This document shows positions 1 through 8,236 of a stretch of DNA of 64,000 nt, one piece after another. This DNA comes from Gemmatimonadota bacterium (lineage in GTDB: Bacteria; Gemmatimonadota; Gemmatimonadetes; Longimicrobiales; Longimicrobiaceae). Below the pieces are notes generated by a model. It was not told the DNA's origin. It saw nothing but the letters and a program-made list of their open reading frames with translations, and made no database searches. The stretch is taken from positions 16,289 through 80,288 of the forward strand of contig JAIRKD010000072.1 of the NCBI GenBank assembly GCA_031260285.1, in the 5' to 3' direction. How positions within the stretch are numbered: the first letter of the stretch is position 1; every line of letters begins with the position of its first letter. Both the position numbers and the translations under genes were made by a program.

Positions 1-2
1 AC

Positions 3-500
3 CGCGCGCTTGCCGTTGCCGCGGACCTGCTGCATACCCTCGCGGCAGGGAGCTGGATCGGTTCATTGACCTGGGTGCTCTTCACGATCCGGATGCGGGA
101 TGTGGAACGGGATGGCCTTTGGGGAGCCCAGCTTCAGGCGTTCTCTCCGCTTGCGGTTGTTGCTGTCACCACCCTGGTCTCCATGGGGTTGTACCTCGGC
201 TGGGAGTATCTGATCTCGGTATCAGATCTCTGGACAACAACCTATGGACGGATTCTTCTTGCCAAGGTTGGTGTTGCGGGGGTGGTCCTGCTCGCGGGCT
301 TCATCAACTGGCGCCGGGGCATGCCCTCCATTGATTCTCCGATCGCCCGGGGCGCACTTGCCCGCCGGGCATCATGGGAGGTTGGTGTTGCTATTGTGGT
401 GCTGATCCTGACCGGGTTCCTCACAGGTGCACCCCGCCCGTACGTGCCCTCTTCGGTCTCCATGACAGATCAGGCGCCCCTCAGCCAGCCGGACCGCTGA
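3..500 (+). CDS. CopD-like copper resistance/export membrane protein, C-terminal part
   Basis: The gene runs in from the left edge, so only the last 165 residues are present and the start is outside the window. The reading frame is open from base 3. The visible part has about four hydrophobic segments separated by short charged loops. It begins with an Ala/Leu-rich helix containing DLLHTLAAGSWIG, a His/Trp pattern typical of the CopD domain (PF05425). CopD proteins sit in the inner membrane and are linked to periplasmic copper handling, often next to CopC. No CopC domain can be seen because the upstream part is missing. A hairpin terminator lies about 50 bases downstream. The family call is reasonable; the substrate is inferred from family only. 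Confidence 0.65.
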   Translation, partial: RALAVAADLLHTLAAGSWIGSLTWVLFTIRMRDVERDGLWGAQLQAFSPLAVVAVTTLVSMGLYLGWEYLISVSDLWTTTYGRILLAKVGVAGVVLLAGFINWRRGMPSIDSPIARGALARRASWEVGVAIVVLILTGFLTGAPRPYVPSSVSMTDQAPLSQPDR

Positions 501-552
501 AACAGGGATCATCAAACGGAAACGGCCGGATGATCCGAAGACCAGAGACAAG

Positions 553-588
553 CGGGGGCGTTGCTTACGACGCCCCCGTTCCTGTTTT
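553..588 (+). terminator. Rho-independent terminator after the CopD-like gene
   Basis: Nine-base perfect arms (cgggggcgt at 553-561, acgcccccg at 570-578) are followed by a T-rich stretch (ttcctgtttt). It ends the CopD-like transcript. No convincing promoter was recognised in the remaining leader up to 803. Confidence 0.7.
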
Positions 589-803
589 ACGGCGGAAGGA
601 TGATCAAGCGGTCCTCGCGGTATCCATCCGGGAAAGGGAAGAGGGAACCCTGAGGTACGAAGATGTCACTATATTGGTATCTCAGGCACTTCCAGCTTCT
701 TCCGGGGCATAGATGATGGAAGATGTGACGATGTCTTTGCGGGGTGTTGCATGCTGCGTCCTGTCACCTCGGCGTACCATACCTGATCCTCCAGCAGACA
801 GAC

Positions 804-2303
804 ATGAACGTACTGTACACAGCAGTAGTTACCGCCGGATCCGGCCGGAACGGCCCGGTCCGGAGCGATGATGGAAAGCTGGACCTCCAGCTCGCCGCCC
901 CTGCGGGTCTGGGTGGGAACGGAGAGGGAACCAACCCTGAGCAGCTCTTTGCTGCAGCATACGCCGCCTGCTTCGGGAGCGCCGCTGCAGGCGTTGCCCG
1001 CCGCGAAAACCTGGACACCGGTGGTGGAGCAATCACAGCCAGCGTCTCGCTCGGCCGGACCGAAGCGGGGGAGTACCGGCTTGCTGTCCATCTGGAGGGC
1101 TCTTTTCCCCACCTCTCCTCCGGGGAAGGGATGCGTCTGATGCAGGCGGCTCATGCGGGCTGCCCGTACTCGAACGCAACCCGCGGGAATGTGGATGTCA
1201 CCCTCTCCGTGAAGCAGCCTGAGGGGGCGGAACAAACCGGTCTTTTCTCCCCATGGACGCTGGGTGACCTGGAGCTGAAGAACCGTCTGGTCATGCCACC
1301 GCTGACCCGGAACCGCGCGCCCGGCCTCGTCGCCAACCGGCTGATGGCGGAATACTATGCCCAGCGGGCCTCCGCCGGCCTGATCATCTCCGAAGGAACG
1401 CAGATTTCGGAGCTTGGTCAGGGCTACCAGGACACTCCGGGCATCTATACTGAAGCGCAGCGTGATGGGTGGAGGATTGTCACCGACGCGGTTCATGCCG
1501 CAGGTGGGCGTATCTTCGCGCAGCTCTGGCACGTCGGCCGGGTCTCTCATTCGTACTACCATGGCCAGACCCCCGTGGGGCCGTCAGCGATTCCGGTGCC
1601 GGGGATGGCGTACACTCCGGAGGGAATGGTTCCCTACGAGACTCCGCGCGCCCTCTCCCTGGAGGAGATCGGAGAGGTTGTGGAGCAGTTCCGGCACGCT
1701 GCGGTGCTTGCCCGCGATGCCGGCTTTGATGGTGTCGAAGTCCATGCGGCAAACGGGTACCTCATTGACCAGTTCCTTCGCACCGGCTCCAATGTCCGTA
1801 CGGACCGCTATGGCGGATCCGTCGAGAACCGCCTCCGCCTGCTGCGCGAGGTGACGGAGGCGGTTGTGGCGGAATGGCCGGAAGGCCGGGTCGGCGTTCG
1901 CCTCTCCCCCGCGGGCGGAGTGAATGGCGCGTCTGACGATGATCCGGTTGCCACCTTCAGCGCGGCGGCCCAGCTGCTGAACAGCTTCCCGCTTGCCTGC
2001 CTGCACCTCGTTGAAGGGCCGGTTGGTCCGGCTCGATCTGATGGCGCCAGAGTCAGCGCAACGGAAATGATCCGCCCGCTCTTCAGGCGCACAATCATCA
2101 GTACCGGCGGCTACAACCGTCAGAGTGCAATTGCAACGGTTGAAAAAGGCACAGCGGATCTGATCGGATTTGGCCGGTTCTTCATCGCCAACCCCGATCT
2201 GCCGGCGCGGTTCCGCTCGGATGCCCCTCTGAATGAGCCCCATCCCGAGACATTTTACGGTGGCGGCGAGAAGGGGTATACCGACTACCCGACACTTCCC
2301 TGA
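804..2303 (+). CDS. Fusion of Ohr-type organic hydroperoxide reductase and Old Yellow Enzyme
   Basis: This 499-residue protein joins two complete enzymes. Residues 1-140 match Ohr of the OsmC/Ohr family: MNVLYTA start, PEQLFAAAYAACF with the first catalytic Cys at 56, and HAGCPYS with the second at 120. Ohr reduces organic and lipid hydroperoxides with lipoyl-type thiols. Residues 145-499 match the FMN-binding Old Yellow Enzyme/NemA family: QLWHVGR, the VHAANGYLIDQFLR substrate-binding segment with its His and Asn, and RTDRYGGS. These enzymes reduce activated C=C bonds with NAD(P)H. The ATG at 804 is chosen because Ohr proteins begin at this point; an in-frame ATG at 744 would add 20 unrelated residues. 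The dehydrogenase at 2341 follows after 37 bases, probably in the same operon. Both domains keep their key residues, so a bifunctional detoxification enzyme is likely. Confidence 0.88.
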   Translation: MNVLYTAVVTAGSGRNGPVRSDDGKLDLQLAAPAGLGGNGEGTNPEQLFAAAYAACFGSAAAGVARRENLDTGGGAITASVSLGRTEAGEYRLAVHLEGSFPHLSSGEGMRLMQAAHAGCPYSNATRGNVDVTLSVKQPEGAEQTGLFSPWTLGDLELKNRLVMPPLTRNRAPGLVANRLMAEYYAQRASAGLIISEGTQISELGQGYQDTPGIYTEAQRDGWRIVTDAVHAAGGRIFAQLWHVGRVSHSYYHGQTPVGPSAIPVPGMAYTPEGMVPYETPRALSLEEIGEVVEQFRHAAVLARDAGFDGVEVHAANGYLIDQFLRTGSNVRTDRYGGSVENRLRLLREVTEAVVAEWPEGRVGVRLSPAGGVNGASDDDPVATFSAAAQLLNSFPLACLHLVEGPVGPARSDGARVSATEMIRPLFRRTIISTGGYNRQSAIATVEKGTADLIGFGRFFIANPDLPARFRSDAPLNEPHPETFYGGGEKGYTDYPTLP

Positions 2304-2340
2304 TTCTCCGGATCTATTTCTCCCTGATCAGATCATACTG

Positions 2341-3393
2341 ATGACGACCAAGGCATGGGGCGCACATTCCGCCCGGGAACTCCTGGGCCCGCTGGATATT
2401 TCCCGGCGTGAGCCCGGACCCCACGATGTGCAGATTGATATTGACTGGTGTGGTGTCTGTCACTCCGACCTTCATACTGTCCGCTCCGAGTGGAGTGGAA
2501 CCCGTTATCCGTGTATCCCCGGCCATGAAATCATCGGTCGGGTCACGGCGGTTGGCGGTGCGGTGACGGGGTTCGCGGTGGGTGATACCGTTGGCGTCGG
2601 CTGTATGGTCGACAGCTGCCAGAGTTGTTCCGCCTGCGAGGAGGGGCTCGAACAGTACTGTGAGAACGGCTTCTCGGGAACCTACAACAGTCCTGTCAGC
2701 GACGCGCCCGGTCACACACTGGGAGGATACTCGAAGCGGATTGTGGTTGATGAGAAGTTCATCCTGCGCATCAGTCACCCCGCCGGGCAGCTTGCCGCCG
2801 CCGCTCCGCTCCTCTGCGCCGGGATCACAACCTGGTCCCCCCTGCGCCACTGGGGTGTTGGCCCGGGGAAGAAGGTTGGCATTGCAGGTGTCGGCGGCCT
2901 GGGTCATATGGGGATCCGGCTCGCAAAGGCGCTTGGTGCGGAGGTTGTCGCTTTTACAACCTCGGAGAACAAGCGTGAGGACGCCCGGGCTCTGGGCGCG
3001 GATGAAGTAGTTGTGTCGAGGAATCCGGAGGAGATGAAGGCGTACCGCTCCAGCTTTGATCTGATTCTGGACACCGTGTCAGCCAGCCATAACCTCGATG
3101 ACTTTGTCAGTCTTCTGAAACGCGATGGAACGCTTGCGCTGGTCGGGGTGCCCGAACATCCGCACCCGTCTCCCAATGTAGGCCAGATTGTCTTCAGCAG
3201 GCGGGCGATTGCTGGATCATTGATCGGCGGAATCCGGGAGACTCAGGAGATGCTCGACTTCTGCGCGGAACACGGAATTGTCTCTGATGTGGAGGTGATC
3301 CCCATCCAGCAGATCAATGAAGCCTACGAACGGATGCTCCGGAGTGACGTGCGCTACCGCTTTGTGATTGATCTCTCTTCGTTGGAAGGATGA
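2341..3393 (+). CDS. Zinc-dependent NAD(P)H alcohol/aldehyde dehydrogenase, YahK-like
   Basis: This 350-residue medium-chain dehydrogenase is nearly the length of E. coli YahK and very like it in sequence. Catalytic zinc ligands are in WCGVCHSDLH and GHEIIGR. Structural zinc cysteines lie in the segment after VGVGCMVDSC. The dinucleotide fold has GVGGLGHMG, and the C-terminus has YERMLRSDVRYRFVID. YahK-type enzymes reduce a wide range of aldehydes with NADPH. The ATG at 2341 gives the family N-terminus; the frame is open further upstream, but that would overlap the fusion gene. It lies 37 bases behind the Ohr-OYE gene, so the pair may clear peroxides and the reactive carbonyls they generate. 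Confidence 0.9.
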   Translation: MTTKAWGAHSARELLGPLDISRREPGPHDVQIDIDWCGVCHSDLHTVRSEWSGTRYPCIPGHEIIGRVTAVGGAVTGFAVGDTVGVGCMVDSCQSCSACEEGLEQYCENGFSGTYNSPVSDAPGHTLGGYSKRIVVDEKFILRISHPAGQLAAAAPLLCAGITTWSPLRHWGVGPGKKVGIAGVGGLGHMGIRLAKALGAEVVAFTTSENKREDARALGADEVVVSRNPEEMKAYRSSFDLILDTVSASHNLDDFVSLLKRDGTLALVGVPEHPHPSPNVGQIVFSRRAIAGSLIGGIRETQEMLDFCAEHGIVSDVEVIPIQQINEAYERMLRSDVRYRFVIDLSSLEG

Positions 3394-3616
3394 TGGCAGA
3401 GAATACTGCTGTTGCAGCGAACACTTCAGATCGTCGTATAGCATTCTGTAGGGCGTTGTATGCAACGCCCGGGTATCCTCCACGGATATGACAGAGTATG
3501 CGGGAAGGGGCCGGAAGTCTGATGCGAGGGTTGTATTGCGTTTGACAGGGCGGCCATTCGGTCCCGGGATGGCAGGGCGTTACATGCATCTCCCCTTCAC
3601 CTTTTGGTGTATACAG

Positions 3617-3646
3617 CAGACGCAGGACGGGTCCGCCCTGCGTCTG
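3617..3646. terminator. Hairpin between convergent genes
   Basis: Ten-base perfect arms (cagacgcagg at 3617-3626 and cctgcgtctg at 3637-3646) lie between the dehydrogenase and the autotransporter, which converge here. There is no clear T run on either side, so this is a possible bidirectional terminator only. Nothing else was recognised in 3394-3678. Confidence 0.45.
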
Positions 3647-3678
3647 TTGGGCCGGGGATCGTCCCTGAAGGGGTGATC

Positions 3679-6600
3679 CTACCAGGAAACCTTCACCCCC
3701 GCCCGTCCGCTGAAGCCATTCCCCGGCTGGCTGATACCAGCATTGTAATCAGCGGCACCAAAAAGACTGACATTCCGCGTCAACTGGCCTGAAACGCCAA
3801 GGCCACTCTGCAGCCAGGTCCCGCCCAGCGCAGCTCTGAAGCTGCTCGGAAAAGCGCCTTCCAGGGTGGAGAACGTCGTCTCTGTATCAGCCCCGAACTG
3901 GTGCCAGAGGTTGGTTTCCCCCCAGGCGGATACCGTACAGCCACGACGGGTGAACCAGTTCCTGGTCAGCTTCGTACCCAGCCGCCCATAGACTTCGCTG
4001 GTCGGATCGGAACGGATCAGGGAAAACTCGTCCGGGCTGTTATCAATGCTTGTCCGCTGATAGACCAGCTGTCCCTGTGGAGTCATACTGTAGTTGCCAC
4101 CCAATGAGAGCCTGTGGCCGGCCTCGACAGAAGCTGTAAGACCCTGGCCCTTGATGCGGAAGCTTTCATCGGTAACAGAGTTGGCATGGATGTTCTGGTA
4201 CATTGTTCCTTGCAGCACGAGATCAGTGTACCAGCCAATCGCGGCATGGTGGGTCCAGTATCCCCCGAGTGTGTAGCCATCCATACCGGCCTTCCCTGCC
4301 TCATCTCCGTCGGGCATCTTCACATTGCTGCGCAGTGTGCTGGCGCCGACGTACAGGCCGGCACCGTCGGCTGCGGAGTGGTAGAGGTTGACGCCGACCT
4401 GCATACCCCCGAAGTCGAAGTCATAAGCCGGTCCATCCTCCGCAAAGCTGAGATTGTCGCTGCTGTTCTCGCCGGACGAACCGGTCTCGCCGAATACGCG
4501 AGCCCAGAGCCTCGTATCGCATTGAACGACGGTTGAACGCTCCGTGGCGCGGCGGTTCTGATCGGCGGTCTCCCGGACATCAGCGGGGCAGACCCGCGTT
4601 TCACTGATATCGCCGGTACGGTGGGTGTACGTGCCAAGCATCTCCAGACCAAGCCGGCTCGCCAGTGCAGGGACGACGACATGGAGCGGCACCTCCCGGC
4701 GGAGGCTTGCGCGCAGATACCAGTTCCCGTCGCTGGCATCAGCCCCGACGCCGTTCTTGAACAGATTATAGCTGTAGGCACCCGCCGTAAGCGGGGGGCC
4801 GATCAGGCTGAACGTACCATCAGAAATACCATGGACTTCCACGAGCTCGATGCCGTTTCCCGTAGTCTGTGCCCCCAGGCCACCAGCGACGGCAACACGT
4901 ACATCGGTTGCCCCCGACGTATTCCCGTCCACCACCATCCTGTCCGTGGGTGAGCTGTCAGGGCCGAGGATCGTGTTGAACACAATTGTACCTCCGTTGC
5001 CGATATAGTCACCGGTAACGGTCAGGATTGTGCCGGGTGCTGTTCCTGTGCCCATATTCACGAGCCCGGCGTTCGTCAGGCCGGCAACCTGCTGGCTGAA
5101 GCCCGCCAGGTCGAGAACACCTGCATCATCAACGCTCATCGCCGAGTTGGGAGAAAATACGTTTACCGCCCCTGCCCGTAACGTTCCGCTGCTGACAATC
5201 GTATTGCCGCTGTAACTGTTTGCGGTACCAGCCAGCAGCAGAGTGCCGGGACCGGTCTTGGTAAGGCTGCCGGATCCATCAATTGCTCCGGTCAGCGTTA
5301 ATGTGACGCCGTTCTCCACTTCAAAGGTTCCTCCAAGCCCGGGCAGGGAAGGGTTGTATTCCCCGACGAGGTGAACCGCGCGGGCCGTGGTGAAGCTCGC
5401 CGTTACATCCAGCGTTCCACCATCAAAGCCAAGCGCTCCTGAGGCCGCGCCGAGATTGTTGTCCGCCGCGACCCTCACCACGCCACCTGACATCTCGGTG
5501 CCACCCGTGTAGCTGTTATTGCCGCTCAACACCAGCGTGCCGAGATCATGTTTCGCCAGCTGGGTTGTACCCGACAGGTTGCTCTGGATCGTTGCCGTAT
5601 AGTCCGCACCCGTAGAAGTGCCATTACCCACGCGGATGATGGATTGACCCGGAGTGGAAGGTGAATCAACCAGAAGAATACTGTTCCCCGTCACAACATA
5701 TCCATCCGAAGCAAACTGCATCCCCGAAGCGGAGACCTGACCCAGGCTGTTGTCCACTGTCACCGCCCCCGGCTGGGCCATGAAGACAGCGAAGTCCGCA
5801 TTACTCCAGAAGCCGATCGGTACACCTGTCTGATCCGTCCAGTTGGTATTCCCCGCCGAGCTCTGCCAGACCCCATTGCCGCCATTAACTATGCCATTGC
5901 CATGCAGGCTGGTATTCCCACCGTCCCAGAAGGTATAGAAACCCGGAGGGGGCGCATTGATTACGAGGTTGACCTGTCCGGGTACCGAAGTCTGAACGGA
6001 ATAGGTATTGGTTCCGGGCAGCGATCCCAGCGCGAGGGTACTGGAGGGGTTGGTCCACAAGCCGTCATATGTGATGATACGGTAGACGCCGGGATCGAAG
6101 CTGCCGCCGGAGGTCTGGGTTACATTCAGGGTCCCCCCCAGCGTCAGATTGCCATTGACAGTTACGTGATCGTTAAGCGCCTGATTGACAACATCCGGCT
6201 TTCCGAAATTGTAGTTGAGGATGGAACCGCTGTTGAGTACGAGATTCCCGTTGATTGTCAGTTCGCTCACAACACCGCTTCCACCCTCATTCGGCGCGAG
6301 AACACCGCCACTGGCGATGGATGTGTTCCCGGTGATGGTCCCACTGCCCGCGATGACTGCTCCGGTCTGTACCGTCACCGTGCTGCCCACCCGTCCGTAT
6401 ACAGCTCCGTTATCCACCCGCAGGATCGTGCCTGCTCCCGTGATCGTGGTGCTCGCCAGGATATCCGAGGTACGGTCCGCGGCGTTGGAATAGAGCGAGC
6501 CATCAAACAGAACCATCCCGCCACCGCTGATGTTCACGCCAGTTAGGGTGCTGCCTCCGCTGATCGGATCATAAAATCTGATTGAGTGTCCGGATGTATT

Positions 6601-7887
6601 AAAGACAGCAGTATTGGATGAAGCGAAGTAGATCGCGTTGGCCCGCGCCGTTGTTGCAGTATTCTGCATATTGCCTGAAAAAACGATATCTCCCCCGGCT
6701 GCATTCAGGGTGACACTGTTTCCCGCATAGATCGCCCCACCCAACCCTCCGGCGGAGTTACCGGAGAACAGCACGTGATTGTTGCCGGTGATGTTGATGC
6801 TGCCGCTGCTGAGCGTGGCGATCGCTCCGCCAACGGAGTTGCCGCTGATGCCGGTGCTGGTCGCTCTGTTGCCCGTGAATGTAATATTATTCCCGGTGAT
6901 GCTGAGCCCGCCACCGACACTGACTGCCGCTATCGCGCCGCCGTAAACAGTACCATTGGTAACACTGCTGCTGGCACTGTTGTTCGAAAACAGGATATCG
7001 TTGCCGGTGATTGTGATGCTGCCACCATCGCTTACTCCCGCAACCGCGCCACCGTAAGTATTGCCGCTGAGAGCGCTGTTGCTGGCACTGTTGTCTGAAA
7101 ACGTGATGTTGTGACCGGAAATCGTAATTCCGCCGCCGTCGCTTACTGCTGCAACCGCGCCTCCATAGACAGTATTGGAGCCATCTCCGGAGGCAGAAGC
7201 GCTGTTTCCGGAGAACAGGATGTCGCCGCTGTTGATTACAAGGCCACCATTGATACTGCTGACTACCGTGATCGCTCCGCCGATGGTTCCGCCACTCTCC
7301 CCGCTGGTAGCCGCGCTGTTGTTTATGAATGAGATCGTACCGACATTCAGCGTGAGATAGTCACCATTCGTCGCAGCAACCGCACCGCCATAAGCCCCGC
7401 CGGTGGTGGTTTTTGTGAGATGATTATCGGAAAATATGATATTGTCACCGTTGATCGTCGGGCTGAGGTAGGTGAAGCCGATCGCGGATCCGTAATCGGC
7501 GTTCTGGGTATCAATTGCGCCTGTTATCGTAATGTTATACAGATTGAGAGTTGCCGGATCGTGCGGATCCAGCGAGGAGTTGCCCACCGCGCGGAGACGG
7601 CCATTAACCGGGGGCGTCGCGAGATCGTGCATGGTAAGCGTATTGCCATTACCATTGATCGTCAGCGTTCCGTTTGTCGGCATGATAACAAGGCTGGACA
7701 GATAGATTCCCGAACTGTTCAGATTCCAGATCGCTCCATCCGCCGGGGTCGTTGTTCCCGTCGCGGCGGTGAGGCTTCCTGGTGAGTTCACATCAACGAT
7801 CTGGGCATGTGCGGGTGCTGCCCGGATCCCGAATACCAGAGCGACCACGCTGGCTGCGGCACGAAAATTTCCGGCTCGCCATTCCAT
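3679..7887 (-). CDS. Type V autotransporter with repeat-rich passenger
   Basis: This 1402-residue protein should be secreted across the outer membrane by its own C-terminal barrel. A signal peptide covers residues 1-28, ending APAHA before Gln. The first half of the passenger is Ser/Asn/Gly-rich and contains tandem 37-residue units with the pattern GGA(V/I)A, ITI(S/T)G and NSAS, like Pmp-type beta-helix repeats. The middle carries beta-strand repeats of the autotransporter-associated (PATR) type, for example GTLVLSGNNSYTGGT. The last 280 or so residues form the barrel, ending GVKVSW with the terminal aromatic expected for BamA recognition. The start is well supported by aaggaga eight bases before the ATG. 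From about residue 960 onward it is clearly related to the autotransporter ending at 48430. The role is probably adhesion or surface structure; no protease motif was seen. Confidence 0.87.
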   Translation of the reverse strand: MEWRAGNFRAAASVVALVFGIRAAPAHAQIVDVNSPGSLTAATGTTTPADGAIWNLNSSGIYLSSLVIMPTNGTLTINGNGNTLTMHDLATPPVNGRLRAVGNSSLDPHDPATLNLYNITITGAIDTQNADYGSAIGFTYLSPTINGDNIIFSDNHLTKTTTGGAYGGAVAATNGDYLTLNVGTISFINNSAATSGESGGTIGGAITVVSSINGGLVINSGDILFSGNSASASGDGSNTVYGGAVAAVSDGGGITISGHNITFSDNSASNSALSGNTYGGAVAGVSDGGSITITGNDILFSNNSASSSVTNGTVYGGAIAAVSVGGGLSITGNNITFTGNRATSTGISGNSVGGAIATLSSGSINITGNNHVLFSGNSAGGLGGAIYAGNSVTLNAAGGDIVFSGNMQNTATTARANAIYFASSNTAVFNTSGHSIRFYDPISGGSTLTGVNISGGGMVLFDGSLYSNAADRTSDILASTTITGAGTILRVDNGAVYGRVGSTVTVQTGAVIAGSGTITGNTSIASGGVLAPNEGGSGVVSELTINGNLVLNSGSILNYNFGKPDVVNQALNDHVTVNGNLTLGGTLNVTQTSGGSFDPGVYRIITYDGLWTNPSSTLALGSLPGTNTYSVQTSVPGQVNLVINAPPPGFYTFWDGGNTSLHGNGIVNGGNGVWQSSAGNTNWTDQTGVPIGFWSNADFAVFMAQPGAVTVDNSLGQVSASGMQFASDGYVVTGNSILLVDSPSTPGQSIIRVGNGTSTGADYTATIQSNLSGTTQLAKHDLGTLVLSGNNSYTGGTEMSGGVVRVAADNNLGAASGALGFDGGTLDVTASFTTARAVHLVGEYNPSLPGLGGTFEVENGVTLTLTGAIDGSGSLTKTGPGTLLLAGTANSYSGNTIVSSGTLRAGAVNVFSPNSAMSVDDAGVLDLAGFSQQVAGLTNAGLVNMGTGTAPGTILTVTGDYIGNGGTIVFNTILGPDSSPTDRMVVDGNTSGATDVRVAVAGGLGAQTTGNGIELVEVHGISDGTFSLIGPPLTAGAYSYNLFKNGVGADASDGNWYLRASLRREVPLHVVVPALASRLGLEMLGTYTHRTGDISETRVCPADVRETADQNRRATERSTVVQCDTRLWARVFGETGSSGENSSDNLSFAEDGPAYDFDFGGMQVGVNLYHSAADGAGLYVGASTLRSNVKMPDGDEAGKAGMDGYTLGGYWTHHAAIGWYTDLVLQGTMYQNIHANSVTDESFRIKGQGLTASVEAGHRLSLGGNYSMTPQGQLVYQRTSIDNSPDEFSLIRSDPTSEVYGRLGTKLTRNWFTRRGCTVSAWGETNLWHQFGADTETTFSTLEGAFPSSFRAALGGTWLQSGLGVSGQLTRNVSLFGAADYNAGISQPGNGFSGRAGVKVSW
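6785..7340 (-). repeat. Tandem 37-codon repeats inside the autotransporter passenger
   Basis: A recurring block recurs at 6785, 6893, 7004, 7115 and 7226. The spacing is 108 bases once and then 111 bases three times, that is 36 or 37 codons. Each unit encodes one predicted rung set of a beta-helix. The copies are diverged at third positions. Confidence 0.75.
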
Positions 7888-8192
7888 ATCAGTTTCTCCT
7901 TAAGCGAAGTCGCCGTTTGTATCAGCTTCCCTGAGTGAGAGGGTGCGGTGATGCATCAGGCTTGCCACGTCATCATCCGGGCATGGTCAGCAGAAGATGT
8001 CTGGAGGCGGGTGGCTTTGGATGCATGGCCTGCAGCTGGAAGAGCGGAAGAGCCGGCAGAGCCCGTACGTCCACCAGTATGGAAATGCCCGGTATTGCGA
8101 CTGAATCTGGTGGGAGAAGGCGGATGATACATCGGCCCGATGCGCGGATGCTCCCGGCAAATCCGATCCGGGGCGTGAAACGGATTGCTCTT

Positions 8193-8228
8193 CATACGGG
8201 GGCAGATTTAGACCTGCCCCCGTATGAG
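8193..8228 (-). terminator. Strong hairpin after the 8237-9778 gene
   Basis: Fourteen-base perfect arms (tcatacgggggcag at 8193-8206; ctgcccccgtatga at 8215-8228) lie just past the stop of the minus-strand gene. A T run is lacking, so it may act as a terminator or an mRNA-stabilising end. The rest of 7888-8192 is leader for the autotransporter; no clear promoter was seen there. Confidence 0.55.
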
Positions 8229-8236
8229 ATACAAAA

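Noticed and set aside
3542..3570. Perfect TTGACA on the plus strand after the alcohol dehydrogenase
   Set aside because: There is no acceptable -10 and no plus-strand gene downstream; it points into the end of the convergent autotransporter.
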